A stretch of 64,000 nucleotides of DNA from Rhizobium sp. NFR03 (GTDB lineage Bacteria; Pseudomonadota; Alphaproteobacteria; Rhizobiales; Rhizobiaceae), in the NCBI RefSeq assembly GCF_900111275.1, contig NZ_FOGR01000008.1:1-64000 (forward strand), given 5' to 3'. Of this stretch, positions 44,889 through 53,748 are shown piece by piece. Both the position numbers and the translations under genes were made by a program. Under the pieces are notes generated by a model that was not told the DNA's origin, made no database searches, and saw only the letters and a program-made list of their open reading frames with translations. Position 1 is the first letter of the stretch. Every line of letters begins with the position of its first letter.

Positions 44889-44974
44889 TTCAGTACCCCT
44901 CGTTAAGCTGCCGTCTTTGCGGCGTTGCACAATTGATGTCTGACGTTTTTGCGCTTGTGAAATAGTTATTTCTC

Positions 44975-44987
44975 GAATGTAATATTC
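44975..44987. promoter_or_regulatory. LysR-type site between pxpA and its divergent regulator
   Basis: GAAT-GTAAT-ATTC is a perfect inverted repeat in the A/T-rich 133-base region shared by pxpA and the LysR gene. Size and position fit a LysR recognition site controlling both directions. Confidence 0.5.
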
Positions 44988-45021
44988 AAAAAAACGATAA
45001 TGCTTCAGAGGGCAAAACGGC

Positions 45022-45927
45022 ATGAGTATTACATTGAAACAACTGGATTATTTTATTGCGTCGGCAGAAAGCGGGCAGGTCAGTCAAGCAGCGTTCAACC
45101 TGAATATTTCGCAATCGGCCGTCACCGCGGCCATCAAGTCGCTCGAGGAGGAACTCGGCGTCCGTTTGCTGGAACGCACACATTCGGGTGTCAGGCTGAC
45201 GATGGAGGGCGCGCGGTTCCTCGATCATGCCCGCATCATTACCGGCGCGGTCGCCGCCGCCGTGCATACGCCGCTGCGCGAAAGAAGCGGGCAGACGGGA
45301 CGCCTGAGCATCGGCATGACGTACACGGTCACCGGTTACTTCATGTCGAAATACTATGCCCGCTTCCGCAAGACCTATCCGCACATCAGCGTCGAGATCA
45401 AGGAACTGTCACGCGAGGCGCTGGAGCGACAGCTGGCGCGGGGCGACATAGCAATCGCACTGATGCTGGTGTCCAATCTTCAGAATTCGGATGCGCTTGA
45501 GCAGGAGCTTCTGCTGCGATCCAGCCGCAGACTGTGGCTTCCGGCCGACCATCACCTTCTGTCCCGTACCGAAATCCGCCTCGCGGACGTGGCGCTGGAG
45601 GATTACGTCATGCTGACCGTCGATGAGGCAAGCAAGACGGCAACACGCTACTGGGAACAGGCGGGGCTTCGTCCCCGCACCGTGCTGACCACCAGTTCGG
45701 TCGAAGCCGTTCGCTCGCTGGTCTCGGCGGGCGTCGGCGTGACGATCCTCTCCGACATGGTCTACCGGCCCTGGTCGCTCGACGGCCAGCGCATCGAGCT
45801 GCGACGACTGGTGGAGCCGATCCCCAGCATGGATGTCGGCCTTGCCTGGGCGCGCTCCCGCCCGATCGAATCCGCCGCGGCCACCTTCCGCGCCTTCATG
45901 TCGGTGACCATGGGCGGTGGCGGCTAG
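45022..45927 (+). CDS. LysR-family transcriptional regulator of the pxp operon
   Basis: A 301-residue regulator: helix-turn-helix TLKQLDYFIASAESGQVSQA, FNLNISQSAVTAAIKSLEEE, then an inducer domain (GRLSIGMTYTVTGYFMSKYY, SVEIKELSREALERQLARGD). It resembles the CynR/NAC-like LysR group. It is divergent from pxpA and its stop codon overlaps that of the convergent CoA-transferase gene by four bases. Confidence 0.93.
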   Translation: MSITLKQLDYFIASAESGQVSQAAFNLNISQSAVTAAIKSLEEELGVRLLERTHSGVRLTMEGARFLDHARIITGAVAAAVHTPLRERSGQTGRLSIGMTYTVTGYFMSKYYARFRKTYPHISVEIKELSREALERQLARGDIAIALMLVSNLQNSDALEQELLLRSSRRLWLPADHHLLSRTEIRLADVALEDYVMLTVDEASKTATRYWEQAGLRPRTVLTTSSVEAVRSLVSAGVGVTILSDMVYRPWSLDGQRIELRRLVEPIPSMDVGLAWARSRPIESAAATFRAFMSVTMGGGG

Positions 45928-47078
45928 AGCTGGTCGAAGTCGCACCCGATGTCGCGCAGGATCTCCTGCGTATGCTCGCCGAGGCGCGGAGAGCGACGGG
46001 CCAGAACGAGTTCGGCCTCCGAGAATGTCAGCGGCGTGCGGACGCCAGGAACGCCTTCGACCTCGATCTGCATGCCGCGAGACACGAACTGCGGATCGTT
46101 GAAAAGCTCGCTCATGGTGTTGATCGGGCCGGCGGGAACGACAATCGTTTCGAGCCTTGCCAGCAGGGCGTCCTTCGCCCAGAGCCGTGTCTTCGCCTCG
46201 ATGGTTTCGGTCAGCAGGAGGCGATGGCGAACCCGCGCGGCATTGGTCGCGAAGCGTTCGTCCAGCGCAAGGTCCGCCAGATCGAGCGAGATCGCCAGCC
46301 GGGCAAATTGCGCGTCGTTGCCGCAGGCGATGATGATGTGGCCATCGGACACTGCCACCGTCTGGTAAGGCGCGATATTCGGATGCGCGTTTCCCATCCT
46401 GCGGGGCACCACGCCGGTCGCCAGATAGTTCATCGCCTGATTCGCGAGAACGCCGCCCATGCAGTCGAGAAGCGAAATGTCGATCTGCTGACCCCTGCCC
46501 GTGCGGGCGCGTTGTAACAGCGCTGACTGGATACCAACAACGCCATAGAGCCCGCTGAAGATATCGGCAAAGGCGACGCCGATCTTCTGCGGCGATCCTT
46601 GCGGCTCCCCCGTGAGATCCATGATGCCGGCAATGCCCTGCACCATGAAATCATAACCGGCCCGGTGCGCCTGCGGCCCCGTCTGGCCGAAGCCGGTGAT
46701 GGAGCAGTAGATCAGGCCCGGCTGATGTTCCGCAAGGCTTGCATAATCCAGACCGTATTTTGCAAGACCGCCAACCTTGAAATTCTCGACCACGACATCG
46801 GCGGTGAGGATCAGCGCCTTGACCGCCGCCTGCCCCTCGGGCGTCGTGAAGTCCAGCACGATCCCGCGCTTGCCACGGTTGCAAGCATGAAAATAGGCGG
46901 CCGAGGATGTCTCGCCGTCATCGACATAGGGCGGCCCCCAGCGTCGCGTGTCGTCCCCATCAGGGCTTTCCACCTTGATCACGTCGGCGCCGAGATCGGC
47001 CAGCGTCTGCCCGATCCAGGGACCGGCCAGAATACGGGCGAGTTCGATGACGCGAATGCCTTCGAGCGGCGCGGACAT
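45924..47078 (-). CDS. CaiB/BaiF (class III) CoA-transferase, possible glutarate CoA-transferase
   Basis: A 384-residue class III CoA-transferase: start PLEGIRVIELARILAGPWIG, QTLADLGADVIKVESPDGDD, ADVVVENFKVGGLAKYGLDY, and the catalytic aspartate in VAFADIFSGLYGVVGIQSAL. It stands 38 bases after glutaryl-CoA dehydrogenase on the same strand. The pair gcdH plus CaiB-type transferase (gcdG) under a LysR regulator is the glutarate utilisation unit known from Pseudomonas, where the transferase makes glutaryl-CoA from succinyl-CoA. I infer that role here. Confidence 0.92.
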   Translation of the reverse strand: MSAPLEGIRVIELARILAGPWIGQTLADLGADVIKVESPDGDDTRRWGPPYVDDGETSSAAYFHACNRGKRGIVLDFTTPEGQAAVKALILTADVVVENFKVGGLAKYGLDYASLAEHQPGLIYCSITGFGQTGPQAHRAGYDFMVQGIAGIMDLTGEPQGSPQKIGVAFADIFSGLYGVVGIQSALLQRARTGRGQQIDISLLDCMGGVLANQAMNYLATGVVPRRMGNAHPNIAPYQTVAVSDGHIIIACGNDAQFARLAISLDLADLALDERFATNAARVRHRLLLTETIEAKTRLWAKDALLARLETIVVPAGPINTMSELFNDPQFVSRGMQIEVEGVPGVRTPLTFSEAELVLARRSPRLGEHTQEILRDIGCDFDQL

Positions 47079-47116
47079 TGTGAGGTTCCCCGGTTGCGGC
47101 GTGTTCGGGCGCAGCG

Positions 47117-48304
47117 TCAGAAAAAGGCTTGCAGGCCTGTCTGCGCGCGGCCGAGAATGAGGGCGTGAACGTCATGCGTGCCCTCATACGTGTTGACGGT
47201 CTCGAGGTTCTGCGCGTGGCGCATCACGTGGTACTCGATCTGGATCCCGTTTCCGCCATGCATGTCGCGCGCATTTCGGGCAATATCGAGCGCCTTGCCG
47301 CAATTGTTGCGCTTGATCAGCGAGATCATCTCGGGCGCAAACCGGTGCCCGTCCATCAAGCGCCCGACGCGGAGCGACGCCTGCAAGCCGAGCGCGATTT
47401 CCGTCTGCATATCCGCCAGCTTCTTCTGGAACAGCTGGGTCGCCGCCAGCGGCCGGCCGAACTGTACGCGGTCGAGACCGTAAGCGCGGGTACGCTCCCA
47501 GCAATCTTCCGCCGCTCCCATGACACCCCAGGAAATGCCGTATCGCGCCCTGTTCAGACAGCCGAACGGGCCTTTAAGCCCGGAGACGCCGGGAAGCAGC
47601 GCGTCCTCGCCGACCTCGACACCGTCAATGACGATCTCGCCGGTGATCGAAGCGCGCAGACTGAGCTTGCCCCCGATCTTCGGTGCCGACAGGCCCTTCA
47701 TTCCCTTCTCCAGAATGAAGCCCCTTATAGAATCGTCATGCGCTGCGGATTTTGCCCAGACGACGAAGACATCGGCGATCGGCGAATTGGAGATCCACGT
47801 CTTGGCCCCGTGCAGCCGGTAACCGGTGGCCGTCTTTTCGGCACGCGTCTTCATGCCGCCGGGATCCGACCCCGCATCCGGCTCCGTCAGTCCGAAGCAG
47901 CCGATCCGGTCGCCGGAGACGAGACCGGGCAGAAACCTGTCCTTCTGCGCCTCGCTGCCATAGGCATGGATCGGGAAGATCACCAGCGAACTCTGCACGC
48001 TCATCATCGACCTGTAGCCGGAATCCACGCGCTCGATTTCGCGCGCAACCAGCCCGTAGGAGACGTAGCTCGCACCGGCGGCGCCGTATTTTTCCGGCAG
48101 CGTCACGCCAAGCAGCCCGGCCTGCCCCATCGCCCTGAAGAGGCCCGTATCGGTCGTCTCTTTCAGATAGGCATCCCTGATCCGGGGCGCGAGCTCCGTG
48201 CGGGCGAAAGCTTGCGCGGCATCCCGGATCATCCGCTCCTCGTCGCTCAACTGATCGTCGAGCAGGAAAGGATCGTTCCAGGAAAAGGGTGCCATGTCGG
48301 TCAT
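47117..48304 (-). CDS. gcdH: Glutaryl-CoA dehydrogenase
   Basis: A 395-residue FAD enzyme that oxidises and decarboxylates glutaryl-CoA to crotonyl-CoA. It starts at [19 protein letters not shown] after GGAGAG; an upstream ATG adds 19 unsupported residues. GcdH-specific features are the N-terminal [19 protein letters not shown], [38 protein letters not shown] and the catalytic glutamate in [17 protein letters not shown]. The end of the family is GLQAFF, as seen here. Confidence 0.95.
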   Translation of the reverse strand: MTDMAPFSWNDPFLLDDQLSDEERMIRDAAQAFARTELAPRIRDAYLKETTDTGLFRAMGQAGLLGVTLPEKYGAAGASYVSYGLVAREIERVDSGYRSMMSVQSSLVIFPIHAYGSEAQKDRFLPGLVSGDRIGCFGLTEPDAGSDPGGMKTRAEKTATGYRLHGAKTWISNSPIADVFVVWAKSAAHDDSIRGFILEKGMKGLSAPKIGGKLSLRASITGEIVIDGVEVGEDALLPGVSGLKGPFGCLNRARYGISWGVMGAAEDCWERTRAYGLDRVQFGRPLAATQLFQKKLADMQTEIALGLQASLRVGRLMDGHRFAPEMISLIKRNNCGKALDIARNARDMHGGNGIQIEYHVMRHAQNLETVNTYEGTHDVHALILGRAQTGLQAFF

Positions 48305-48331
48305 ATCGAGCTCTCCGTGTGCAAGGATCAT

Positions 48332-48348
48332 GCGGTCGGCGCGACCGC
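48332..48348. promoter_or_regulatory. Palindrome between gcdH and its divergent LysR gene
   Basis: GCGGTCG-GCG-CGACCGC is perfect and lies 28 bases upstream of the gcdH start, in the 93-base divergent region. It could be an operator of the adjacent LysR protein or a hairpin in the gcdH leader mRNA. Confidence 0.4.
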
Positions 48349-48397
48349 TTCGCAAAACCATATTTACTCATGCCGCCATTCGCTTTAGTCATAGCGG

Positions 48398-49345
48398 ATG
48401 GCCGCCCTTCCCCGTCAGCTCGTTCCCTCGACATCCGCCCTCACGGCGTTCGACGCCGTGGCGAAGCTCGGCAGTTTTTCGGCTGCCGCGCAGGGCCTCA
48501 ACCTGACTCAGGGCGCGGTCAGCCGGCAGGTCGCGCTGCTGGAGGGACAGCTGGGCGTCAGGCTTTTCGAACGGACCAACAAGGGCGTCGTCCTTACGGC
48601 GAAGGGCGAACACTATGCCGCAGGCGTCTCCGACATTATCAACCGCATCCGCACACTCTCGCTCGAAACCATGGCGAGCGATGCCAAGGGCTTGCTGAAA
48701 CTGGCCATCCTACCCACATTCGGCACGAGATGGCTGATGCCGCGCATGCCGGACTTCATCCGGCGGAACCCCGGCATCACCATCAATTTCGCGACGCGCA
48801 TCGGCCAGTTCGACTTCCGCTCCGCGTCCATCGATGCGGCGATCCATGTCGGACGGCCGGACTGGCCTGCGGCCGACTGTCAGTTTCTGATGCACGAGAC
48901 GGTTGTTCCCGTCTGCAGCCCGGCATTCCGGCAGCAGCACCCCGTCCGTGGCCCGAGGGATCTCCTGTCCGCCCCGCTCATCGACATGGCCTCGCGGCCC
49001 GGTGCCTGGCAGCACTGGTTTGCAAGCCTCGGTATTCCCGTTTCGCATCGCCAGCGCATGTCGTTCGAGCAATTCTCGAGCGTCGCGCAGGCCTGCATAG
49101 AAGGACTGGGCGTGGCGTTGATGCCAACTTTCCTCATTGCCGCGGAGATGGAAGCGGGACAGCTTGTCGAAGCCTATGACTGGCGCATCCAGAGCCCGTC
49201 ATCCTACTATGTCGTGCGACCGCTTGACCGCGTGGATTACGGCCCCGCAGCCCGTTTCGCCGTGTGGATCCTCGATCAGGCGGCGCAGTTCCACCGCTCC
49301 GGCGAGGTATCCAAGGATCCGGCCGTCCACACGCCGCATCGCTGA
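48398..49345 (+). CDS. LysR-family regulator, GcvA/GcdR-like
   Basis: A 315-residue LysR protein of the GcvA branch: PSTSALTAFDAVAKLGSFSA, LNLTQGAVSRQVALLE, LGVRLFERTNKGVVLTAKGE, then LAILPTFGTRWLMPRMPDF and IDAAIHVGRPDWPAADCQFL. It is divergent from gcdH and very probably its activator, in parallel with GcdR of pseudomonads. The gene ends 58 bases before the convergent aminotransferase gene, with a hairpin between. Confidence 0.92.
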   Translation: MAALPRQLVPSTSALTAFDAVAKLGSFSAAAQGLNLTQGAVSRQVALLEGQLGVRLFERTNKGVVLTAKGEHYAAGVSDIINRIRTLSLETMASDAKGLLKLAILPTFGTRWLMPRMPDFIRRNPGITINFATRIGQFDFRSASIDAAIHVGRPDWPAADCQFLMHETVVPVCSPAFRQQHPVRGPRDLLSAPLIDMASRPGAWQHWFASLGIPVSHRQRMSFEQFSSVAQACIEGLGVALMPTFLIAAEMEAGQLVEAYDWRIQSPSSYYVVRPLDRVDYGPAARFAVWILDQAAQFHRSGEVSKDPAVHTPHR

Positions 49346-49353
49346 ATGTCAGG

Positions 49354-49388
49354 CCGAGGCGTCATCCGAGGCTTTGATGACGCCTTGG
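49354..49388. terminator. Bidirectional terminator-like hairpin between convergent genes
   Basis: GGCGTCATC and GATGACGCC pair perfectly around CGAGGCTTT. The stem extends by four more pairs (CCGA with TTGG, one wobble), giving 13 base pairs. It lies between the stop codons of the convergent LysR and aminotransferase genes. Confidence 0.65.
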
Positions 49389-49403
49389 AATATGCTTCCG
49401 GCG

Positions 49404-50786
49404 TTATGCCAGCCCTTCTGCGGCAACCGCGCCGGTCAGCCGTTCGAGCGTCCGGCCCATGCGGGTCATGATGTCGGCAACGTCGTCCTCGGTGGCGATC
49501 AGGGGTGGGCAGAGGGCGAGCTGGTCGCCGATCGACCGGAAGATGATGCCTTCCTCATGGCCGATCGCGGAGGCGATGGCACCTGCCCGGCCAAGTTTAT
49601 CGAAGGCCTTGCGGGTCGTCTTGTCGGCCACCAGTTCGAGCGCGCCGATCAGGCCCGCACCGCGCGCCTCGCCGACAAGCGGATGATCCGCGAACGCCTG
49701 AAGGCCGGCCTGGAACGGCGCTTCCAGCCGGGCGGCATTGCCCATCAGGTCACGCTCCTCGATGATCGCGAGGTTTTCCAGAGCCACGGCCGAGGCGACG
49801 GGGTGGCCGGAGGCAGTATAGCCGTGGCCGAAGACACCCATCTTTTCCGAATTGTCGGCGATGACCTGATAGATCGGATCGGAGAACATGACGGCGGCAA
49901 GCGGCATGTAGGACGAGGTAATCTGTTTCGACAGCGTCATGATGTCCGGTGTGAAATTGTACTTCTGGCAGCCGAACGGCGTTCCTAGGCGACCGAAGCC
50001 GCAGATGACTTCGTCGGAAACGATCAGAATATCGTTGGCGCGGCAGATCCGCTCGACGCCTTCCCAGTAGCCGGCAGGTGGCGGCATCACACCGCCGGCT
50101 GCCATCAGCGGCTCGCCGATAAAGGCGGCGATGGTGTCGGCGCCCTCGTCGGCGATCACGCTTTCGAGTTCCGCCAGAAGCCGGGCCGTAAACGTTGCCT
50201 CGTCCTCGCCGGCAGCACCGAACCGGTAGAAATGCGGGCAGGTCAGATGGTGCACCGGAATGGCCGGCAGGTCGAAATCACGGTGATTGGTGGGCAGGCC
50301 CGTCAGGCTGCCGGAGGCGACGGTAATGCCGTGATAGCCCTTGATACGGGAGAGAAATTTCTTCTTTTTCGGCCGGCCCAGCGCGTTGTTCATGTACCAG
50401 ACCATTTTCACGATCGTATCGTTCGCCTCCGAGCCGGAGGAGGTGAAGAATGCCCTGGAAATGTTTGGCGGCGTCATGTCCACCAGCTTTTCGGCAAGCC
50501 GGATCGACGGCTCGTGAGCCTTGGAGGAGAACGTGTGGTAATAAGGCAGCTTGAGCATCTGCTTGTAGGCGGCTTCCGCGAGGCGCGGCTCCGAAAAGCC
50601 GACAGCCACGGACCAGAGGCCGGCCAGACCTTCGATATATTCCTTGCCGCGGTCGTCGTAGACGCGGATCCCCTCGCCCCGGTCGATCACCAGAGGCCCG
50701 GTTCTCTCATGCTGGCGCATATTGGTATTGGGGTGCATCGTGTTCGCGATGTCGGCGTCGGCAAGCGAATTGGAGAGCATGGTCAT
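49404..50786 (-). CDS. Class III PLP-dependent aminotransferase (omega-amino acid/polyamine type)
   Basis: A 460-residue aminotransferase. K287 in TLSKQITSSYMPLAAV binds PLP and D258 in ILIVSDEVICGFGRLG contacts the ring nitrogen. FTSSGSEANDTIVKMVWYMN binds the phosphate, and IEGLAGLWSVAVGFSEPRLA is the entry typical of omega-amino acid:pyruvate and diamine transaminases. I start at MTMLSNS, with GAGAAAG upstream. Beside glutarate genes and a lactam-opening enzyme, an omega-amino acid such as 5-aminovalerate is a reasonable amino donor, but beta-alanine, GABA or putrescine cannot be excluded. Confidence 0.93.
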   Translation of the reverse strand: MTMLSNSLADADIANTMHPNTNMRQHERTGPLVIDRGEGIRVYDDRGKEYIEGLAGLWSVAVGFSEPRLAEAAYKQMLKLPYYHTFSSKAHEPSIRLAEKLVDMTPPNISRAFFTSSGSEANDTIVKMVWYMNNALGRPKKKKFLSRIKGYHGITVASGSLTGLPTNHRDFDLPAIPVHHLTCPHFYRFGAAGEDEATFTARLLAELESVIADEGADTIAAFIGEPLMAAGGVMPPPAGYWEGVERICRANDILIVSDEVICGFGRLGTPFGCQKYNFTPDIMTLSKQITSSYMPLAAVMFSDPIYQVIADNSEKMGVFGHGYTASGHPVASAVALENLAIIEERDLMGNAARLEAPFQAGLQAFADHPLVGEARGAGLIGALELVADKTTRKAFDKLGRAGAIASAIGHEEGIIFRSIGDQLALCPPLIATEDDVADIMTRMGRTLERLTGAVAAEGLA

Positions 50787-50890
50787 GTCTTTCTCGCGGG
50801 GGCTGGAACTGGTGGTGAGCATCCCGATGGCCTTCGTGTGCCCGATTGCGTCTGACCGATCCTCATCGAACCGGCCGTCATTCCTTAATG

Positions 50891-50920
50891 TGCGTCAGGG
50901 TGCGTCATGGTGCAAACGCT
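50891..50920 (-). repeat. Ten-base tandem repeat upstream of the aminotransferase gene
   Basis: GTGCGTCAGG, GTGCGTCATG and the partial GTGCAAACGC follow each other at exactly ten-base spacing, one helical turn. On the coding strand this gives TGACGCAC twice in the same orientation, 105 bases before the start codon. Directly repeated sites at this spacing are typical for AraC-type activators, and an AraC gene ends this gene cluster. Confidence 0.45.
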
Positions 50921-53275
50921 TCATGGTATCAGAGTATTCGCGCGCCAGTCCCTCGCGACATGCGACAGGGCGGGCGCCGGTTCGATATCGTGGAGCAGCC
51001 GGAGAACGCGGGGAGGCGTCAGCGGAAGGCGGGAAACCGGCTTGCCGATGGCACGCGCAACGGCGCAGGCGATGGCTGCGCCCACGGCCAGAATAGGAAC
51101 CTCGCCTGCACCCTTGGTGCCGAGCGGACCGATGGAGGGCGCGCCTTCGTAGAGATCAGCGACGACCGGAACGACATCCTGCGCCAGCGGCACCCGGTAG
51201 GTCTCGAAACTATCCTGCGCGATCCGGCCGTCCCCGGTGATCGTGACTTCTTCATGCAAGGCATAGCCGAGCCCCTGCACCACCCCGCCCTGAATCTGGC
51301 CCATGATGGCCCGGCGGTTGAGCGCGCGGCCGACATCCTGCACGACCCTATAGGCGAGCACCTCGACATGGCCTGTCTCGGGATCGACCGCCACTTCAGC
51401 CTCGTGCACCACGAACACGGGAATATCGAGCGCATCGATGAAGTGCCCCATGGCGCAGCCGGACATCGCCGGCGTGTTCTTCGCGGTGAAGCTGCCCGTG
51501 CCGCTGATCGGCCCTGTGGTGGACTGCGCATAGGACACCACTTCGGGAATGCCGACACCCGATCCCGGCCGGCCGGCAATCTCGACGCGGCCATCGCGCA
51601 GCACCAGATCGCGCGGTGCCGTCTGCAGCATTTCACCGGCCGACCGCAACAGCTTCTCGCGCACTTCCGCCGATGCGCCCATGCTCGCCGCCCCGATGGA
51701 GACGGTGGTCCGCCCGCCGCCGACCCCGACATCGAGCCCCGACGCATCCGTATCCGCCTCGCGCACCACGATCTGGTCCGGACGCAGGCCAAGCTGTCCC
51801 GCAACGATCTGCGGCAGTGACTGCATCATCGTTCCCGAACCGATTTCCACACCTGACGTCACGAGTGTCGCGCTGCCGTCGGCGTTGAGGTTGATGGTCG
51901 CGGCGGAGGGGCCGACGAAGATGAACCATGTGCCAACTGCCATAGCCCGACCGTAGAGCCGGCCGTCGGCCCTCTCCTTCAGCGTGCCGGTTTTTGCCCG
52001 TAGCGCGTCCATTCGCTCCAGCATGGGACCGAGAACATCGCCCTCGAAGATCTGGCCGGTCGGACCGGGATCGCCATCGCGCAGAACGTTGCGCTTTCGA
52101 AACGCAATCGGATCCATGTCGATGGCGGCGCAGATCTCGTCGGTATGACGTTCGACGGCAAAGCTGTTGTAGACGCCGTTGCAGGCCCGGAACGCGCCAT
52201 TGGGCGGCGTATTGGTGTAGACGGCGCGACTGACCACCCGGACGGCGCCAAGCCGGTAATTGCCAGCGAGCGTATGAGATGTCATGGTGGTGAGGAATAC
52301 CTGCTCGCCGCCATAGGCACCGCAATCCATCAGCACCACAGCCTCGCGGGCCGCGATCTCCCCGTCCGCCGTTACGGCGGAGCGGATTACGATCTCGGCG
52401 TTTTCCCGGCAGAGACAGGTCGCCATCTCCTCCTGCCTGTTGTTTTCGAGCATCACGGGCAGCCCCGTCATACGGGCAAGGAGCGCCGTCACCGGCTCGA
52501 TCGATGCATCGAATTTCAGCCCGAAGCCGCCTCCGACCGGCGGCACCGTCACACGGACGCGGCCGGGTGGCAGCTGCATCACCCGCCCCGTCACGTTGCG
52601 GACGGTCCATGGCACCTGCGTGGACGCTTCGATATGCGCGCGCCCATCCTCCCACCGGCCGATGGCCACCCTTGGCTCGAAGGGGACGTGGCTCTGCCGC
52701 CCCACCTCGAATCGGCTCTCGACGATGGTGACATCGGCCCTCGCAAAAGCCTGATCGACATCGCCCCGCACGGACTTTGCCTCCCAGGCGATATTGCCGG
52801 ATCGCGCACCGCCTTCGGTCAGCACGTCGTAGCTGCGCCAGTCCTCATGCACCGGCCGGGCATCGGTCGCCAGCGCGTCGGCCATGGTGAGGAGAGGCGC
52901 AACCGGCTCGACCTCCAGAACGATGGCGGCAAGAGCCGCACGTGCGTCTTCAAGCGTATCTGCCGCAATGGCCGCGATAGGCTCGCCGTGATACCGGATG
53001 ACCTCAGCTGCAAAGAGCGGGTGGTCGGCAATGCCGATGCCATACTGTCCGGGCGCATCCGCTGCGGTCACGATGCCACGAACGCCGGGACATTTCAGCG
53101 CCTCTGACAGGTCCAGCCGCACGATCCGGCCGGCCGGCACCGTTGCGCGGAAAAGCACGGCCTGAAGCATATCCGGCCGTGCGCGATCGTTGGTATAGCG
53201 GGTTCGCCCGCGCAGCTTGTCGCGCGCATCCCGACGGGGAAGATCCATCACGGTCGCTGCCAGATCGTCCGTCAT
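50921..53275 (-). CDS. Molybdenum hydroxylase large subunit (xanthine dehydrogenase/CoxL family)
   Basis: The 784-residue molybdopterin-binding catalytic subunit. It starts with an aldehyde-oxidase-type a/b hammerhead (LRGRTRYTNDRARPDMLQAV, GIVTAADAPGQYGIGIADHP). Cofactor-binding motifs are VPPVGGGFGLKFD, NGAFRACNGVYNSFAVER and GVGGGRTTVSIG. The catalytic glutamate is in LGTKGAGEVPILAVGAAI near the end. It lacks the AYRCSFR-type loop of carbon monoxide dehydrogenase, so it should hydroxylate an organic substrate, for example an N-heterocycle or aldehyde. Last of three subunit genes with four-base overlaps. Confidence 0.93.
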   Translation of the reverse strand: MTDDLAATVMDLPRRDARDKLRGRTRYTNDRARPDMLQAVLFRATVPAGRIVRLDLSEALKCPGVRGIVTAADAPGQYGIGIADHPLFAAEVIRYHGEPIAAIAADTLEDARAALAAIVLEVEPVAPLLTMADALATDARPVHEDWRSYDVLTEGGARSGNIAWEAKSVRGDVDQAFARADVTIVESRFEVGRQSHVPFEPRVAIGRWEDGRAHIEASTQVPWTVRNVTGRVMQLPPGRVRVTVPPVGGGFGLKFDASIEPVTALLARMTGLPVMLENNRQEEMATCLCRENAEIVIRSAVTADGEIAAREAVVLMDCGAYGGEQVFLTTMTSHTLAGNYRLGAVRVVSRAVYTNTPPNGAFRACNGVYNSFAVERHTDEICAAIDMDPIAFRKRNVLRDGDPGPTGQIFEGDVLGPMLERMDALRAKTGTLKERADGRLYGRAMAVGTWFIFVGPSAATINLNADGSATLVTSGVEIGSGTMMQSLPQIVAGQLGLRPDQIVVREADTDASGLDVGVGGGRTTVSIGAASMGASAEVREKLLRSAGEMLQTAPRDLVLRDGRVEIAGRPGSGVGIPEVVSYAQSTTGPISGTGSFTAKNTPAMSGCAMGHFIDALDIPVFVVHEAEVAVDPETGHVEVLAYRVVQDVGRALNRRAIMGQIQGGVVQGLGYALHEEVTITGDGRIAQDSFETYRVPLAQDVVPVVADLYEGAPSIGPLGTKGAGEVPILAVGAAIACAVARAIGKPVSRLPLTPPRVLRLLHDIEPAPALSHVARDWRANTLIP

Positions 53276-53748
53276 GAGCGTACTCCCTGCCGATGCCCGA
53301 CGAATTCCATCACGGCATCGACGATCCGCTCATAGCCGGTGCACCGACAGATGTTGCCCGCCATAGCCGCCTTCACATCCGTGCGGGTGGGAGCCGGACT
53401 GTCTCGCAGAAAGGACGAAAGGCTCATGACCATTCCGGGAAAGCACATGCCGCATTGCACGACATCGGCCGCCTCCAGCGCAGCCGCCAGCGGATGAAGC
53501 GGACCATCGCCGGTGGACATGGCCTCGATGGAGGTGACGGCCGCGCCTTGCAGCAGGCCGATGGGACGAAGGCAGGACATCACGGCCATGCCATCGACCT
53601 CGACCGTGCAGGCACCGCAAAAACCCTCGCGGCAGACGGCCTTGGTGCCCGTCAGAAAACGCTCCCGCCGGAGCACATCGACCAGCGGCGTCATCGGATC
53701 ACCGGTAAAACGGCAGGCGGAGCCGTTGATGGTCAACGTGACGGTCAT
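53272..53748 (-). CDS. Molybdenum hydroxylase iron-sulphur subunit (CoxS family)
   Basis: A 158-residue protein with two [2Fe-2S] clusters. The plant-ferredoxin-type cluster is CREGFCGACTVEVDGMAVMSC. The second is QCGMCFPGMVMSL plus NICRCTGYERIVDAVMEF. It passes electrons from the molybdenum centre to the FAD subunit. It overlaps both neighbours in ATGA-type overlaps. Confidence 0.95.
   Translation of the reverse strand: MTVTLTINGSACRFTGDPMTPLVDVLRRERFLTGTKAVCREGFCGACTVEVDGMAVMSCLRPIGLLQGAAVTSIEAMSTGDGPLHPLAAALEAADVVQCGMCFPGMVMSLSSFLRDSPAPTRTDVKAAMAGNICRCTGYERIVDAVMEFVGHRQGVRS

Noticed and set aside
50921-53275. Carbon monoxide dehydrogenase large subunit
   Set aside because: The family match is to molybdenum hydroxylases in general, but the AYRCSFR active-site loop of form I CO dehydrogenase is absent; the sequence reads NGAFRACNGVYNS at the comparable place.
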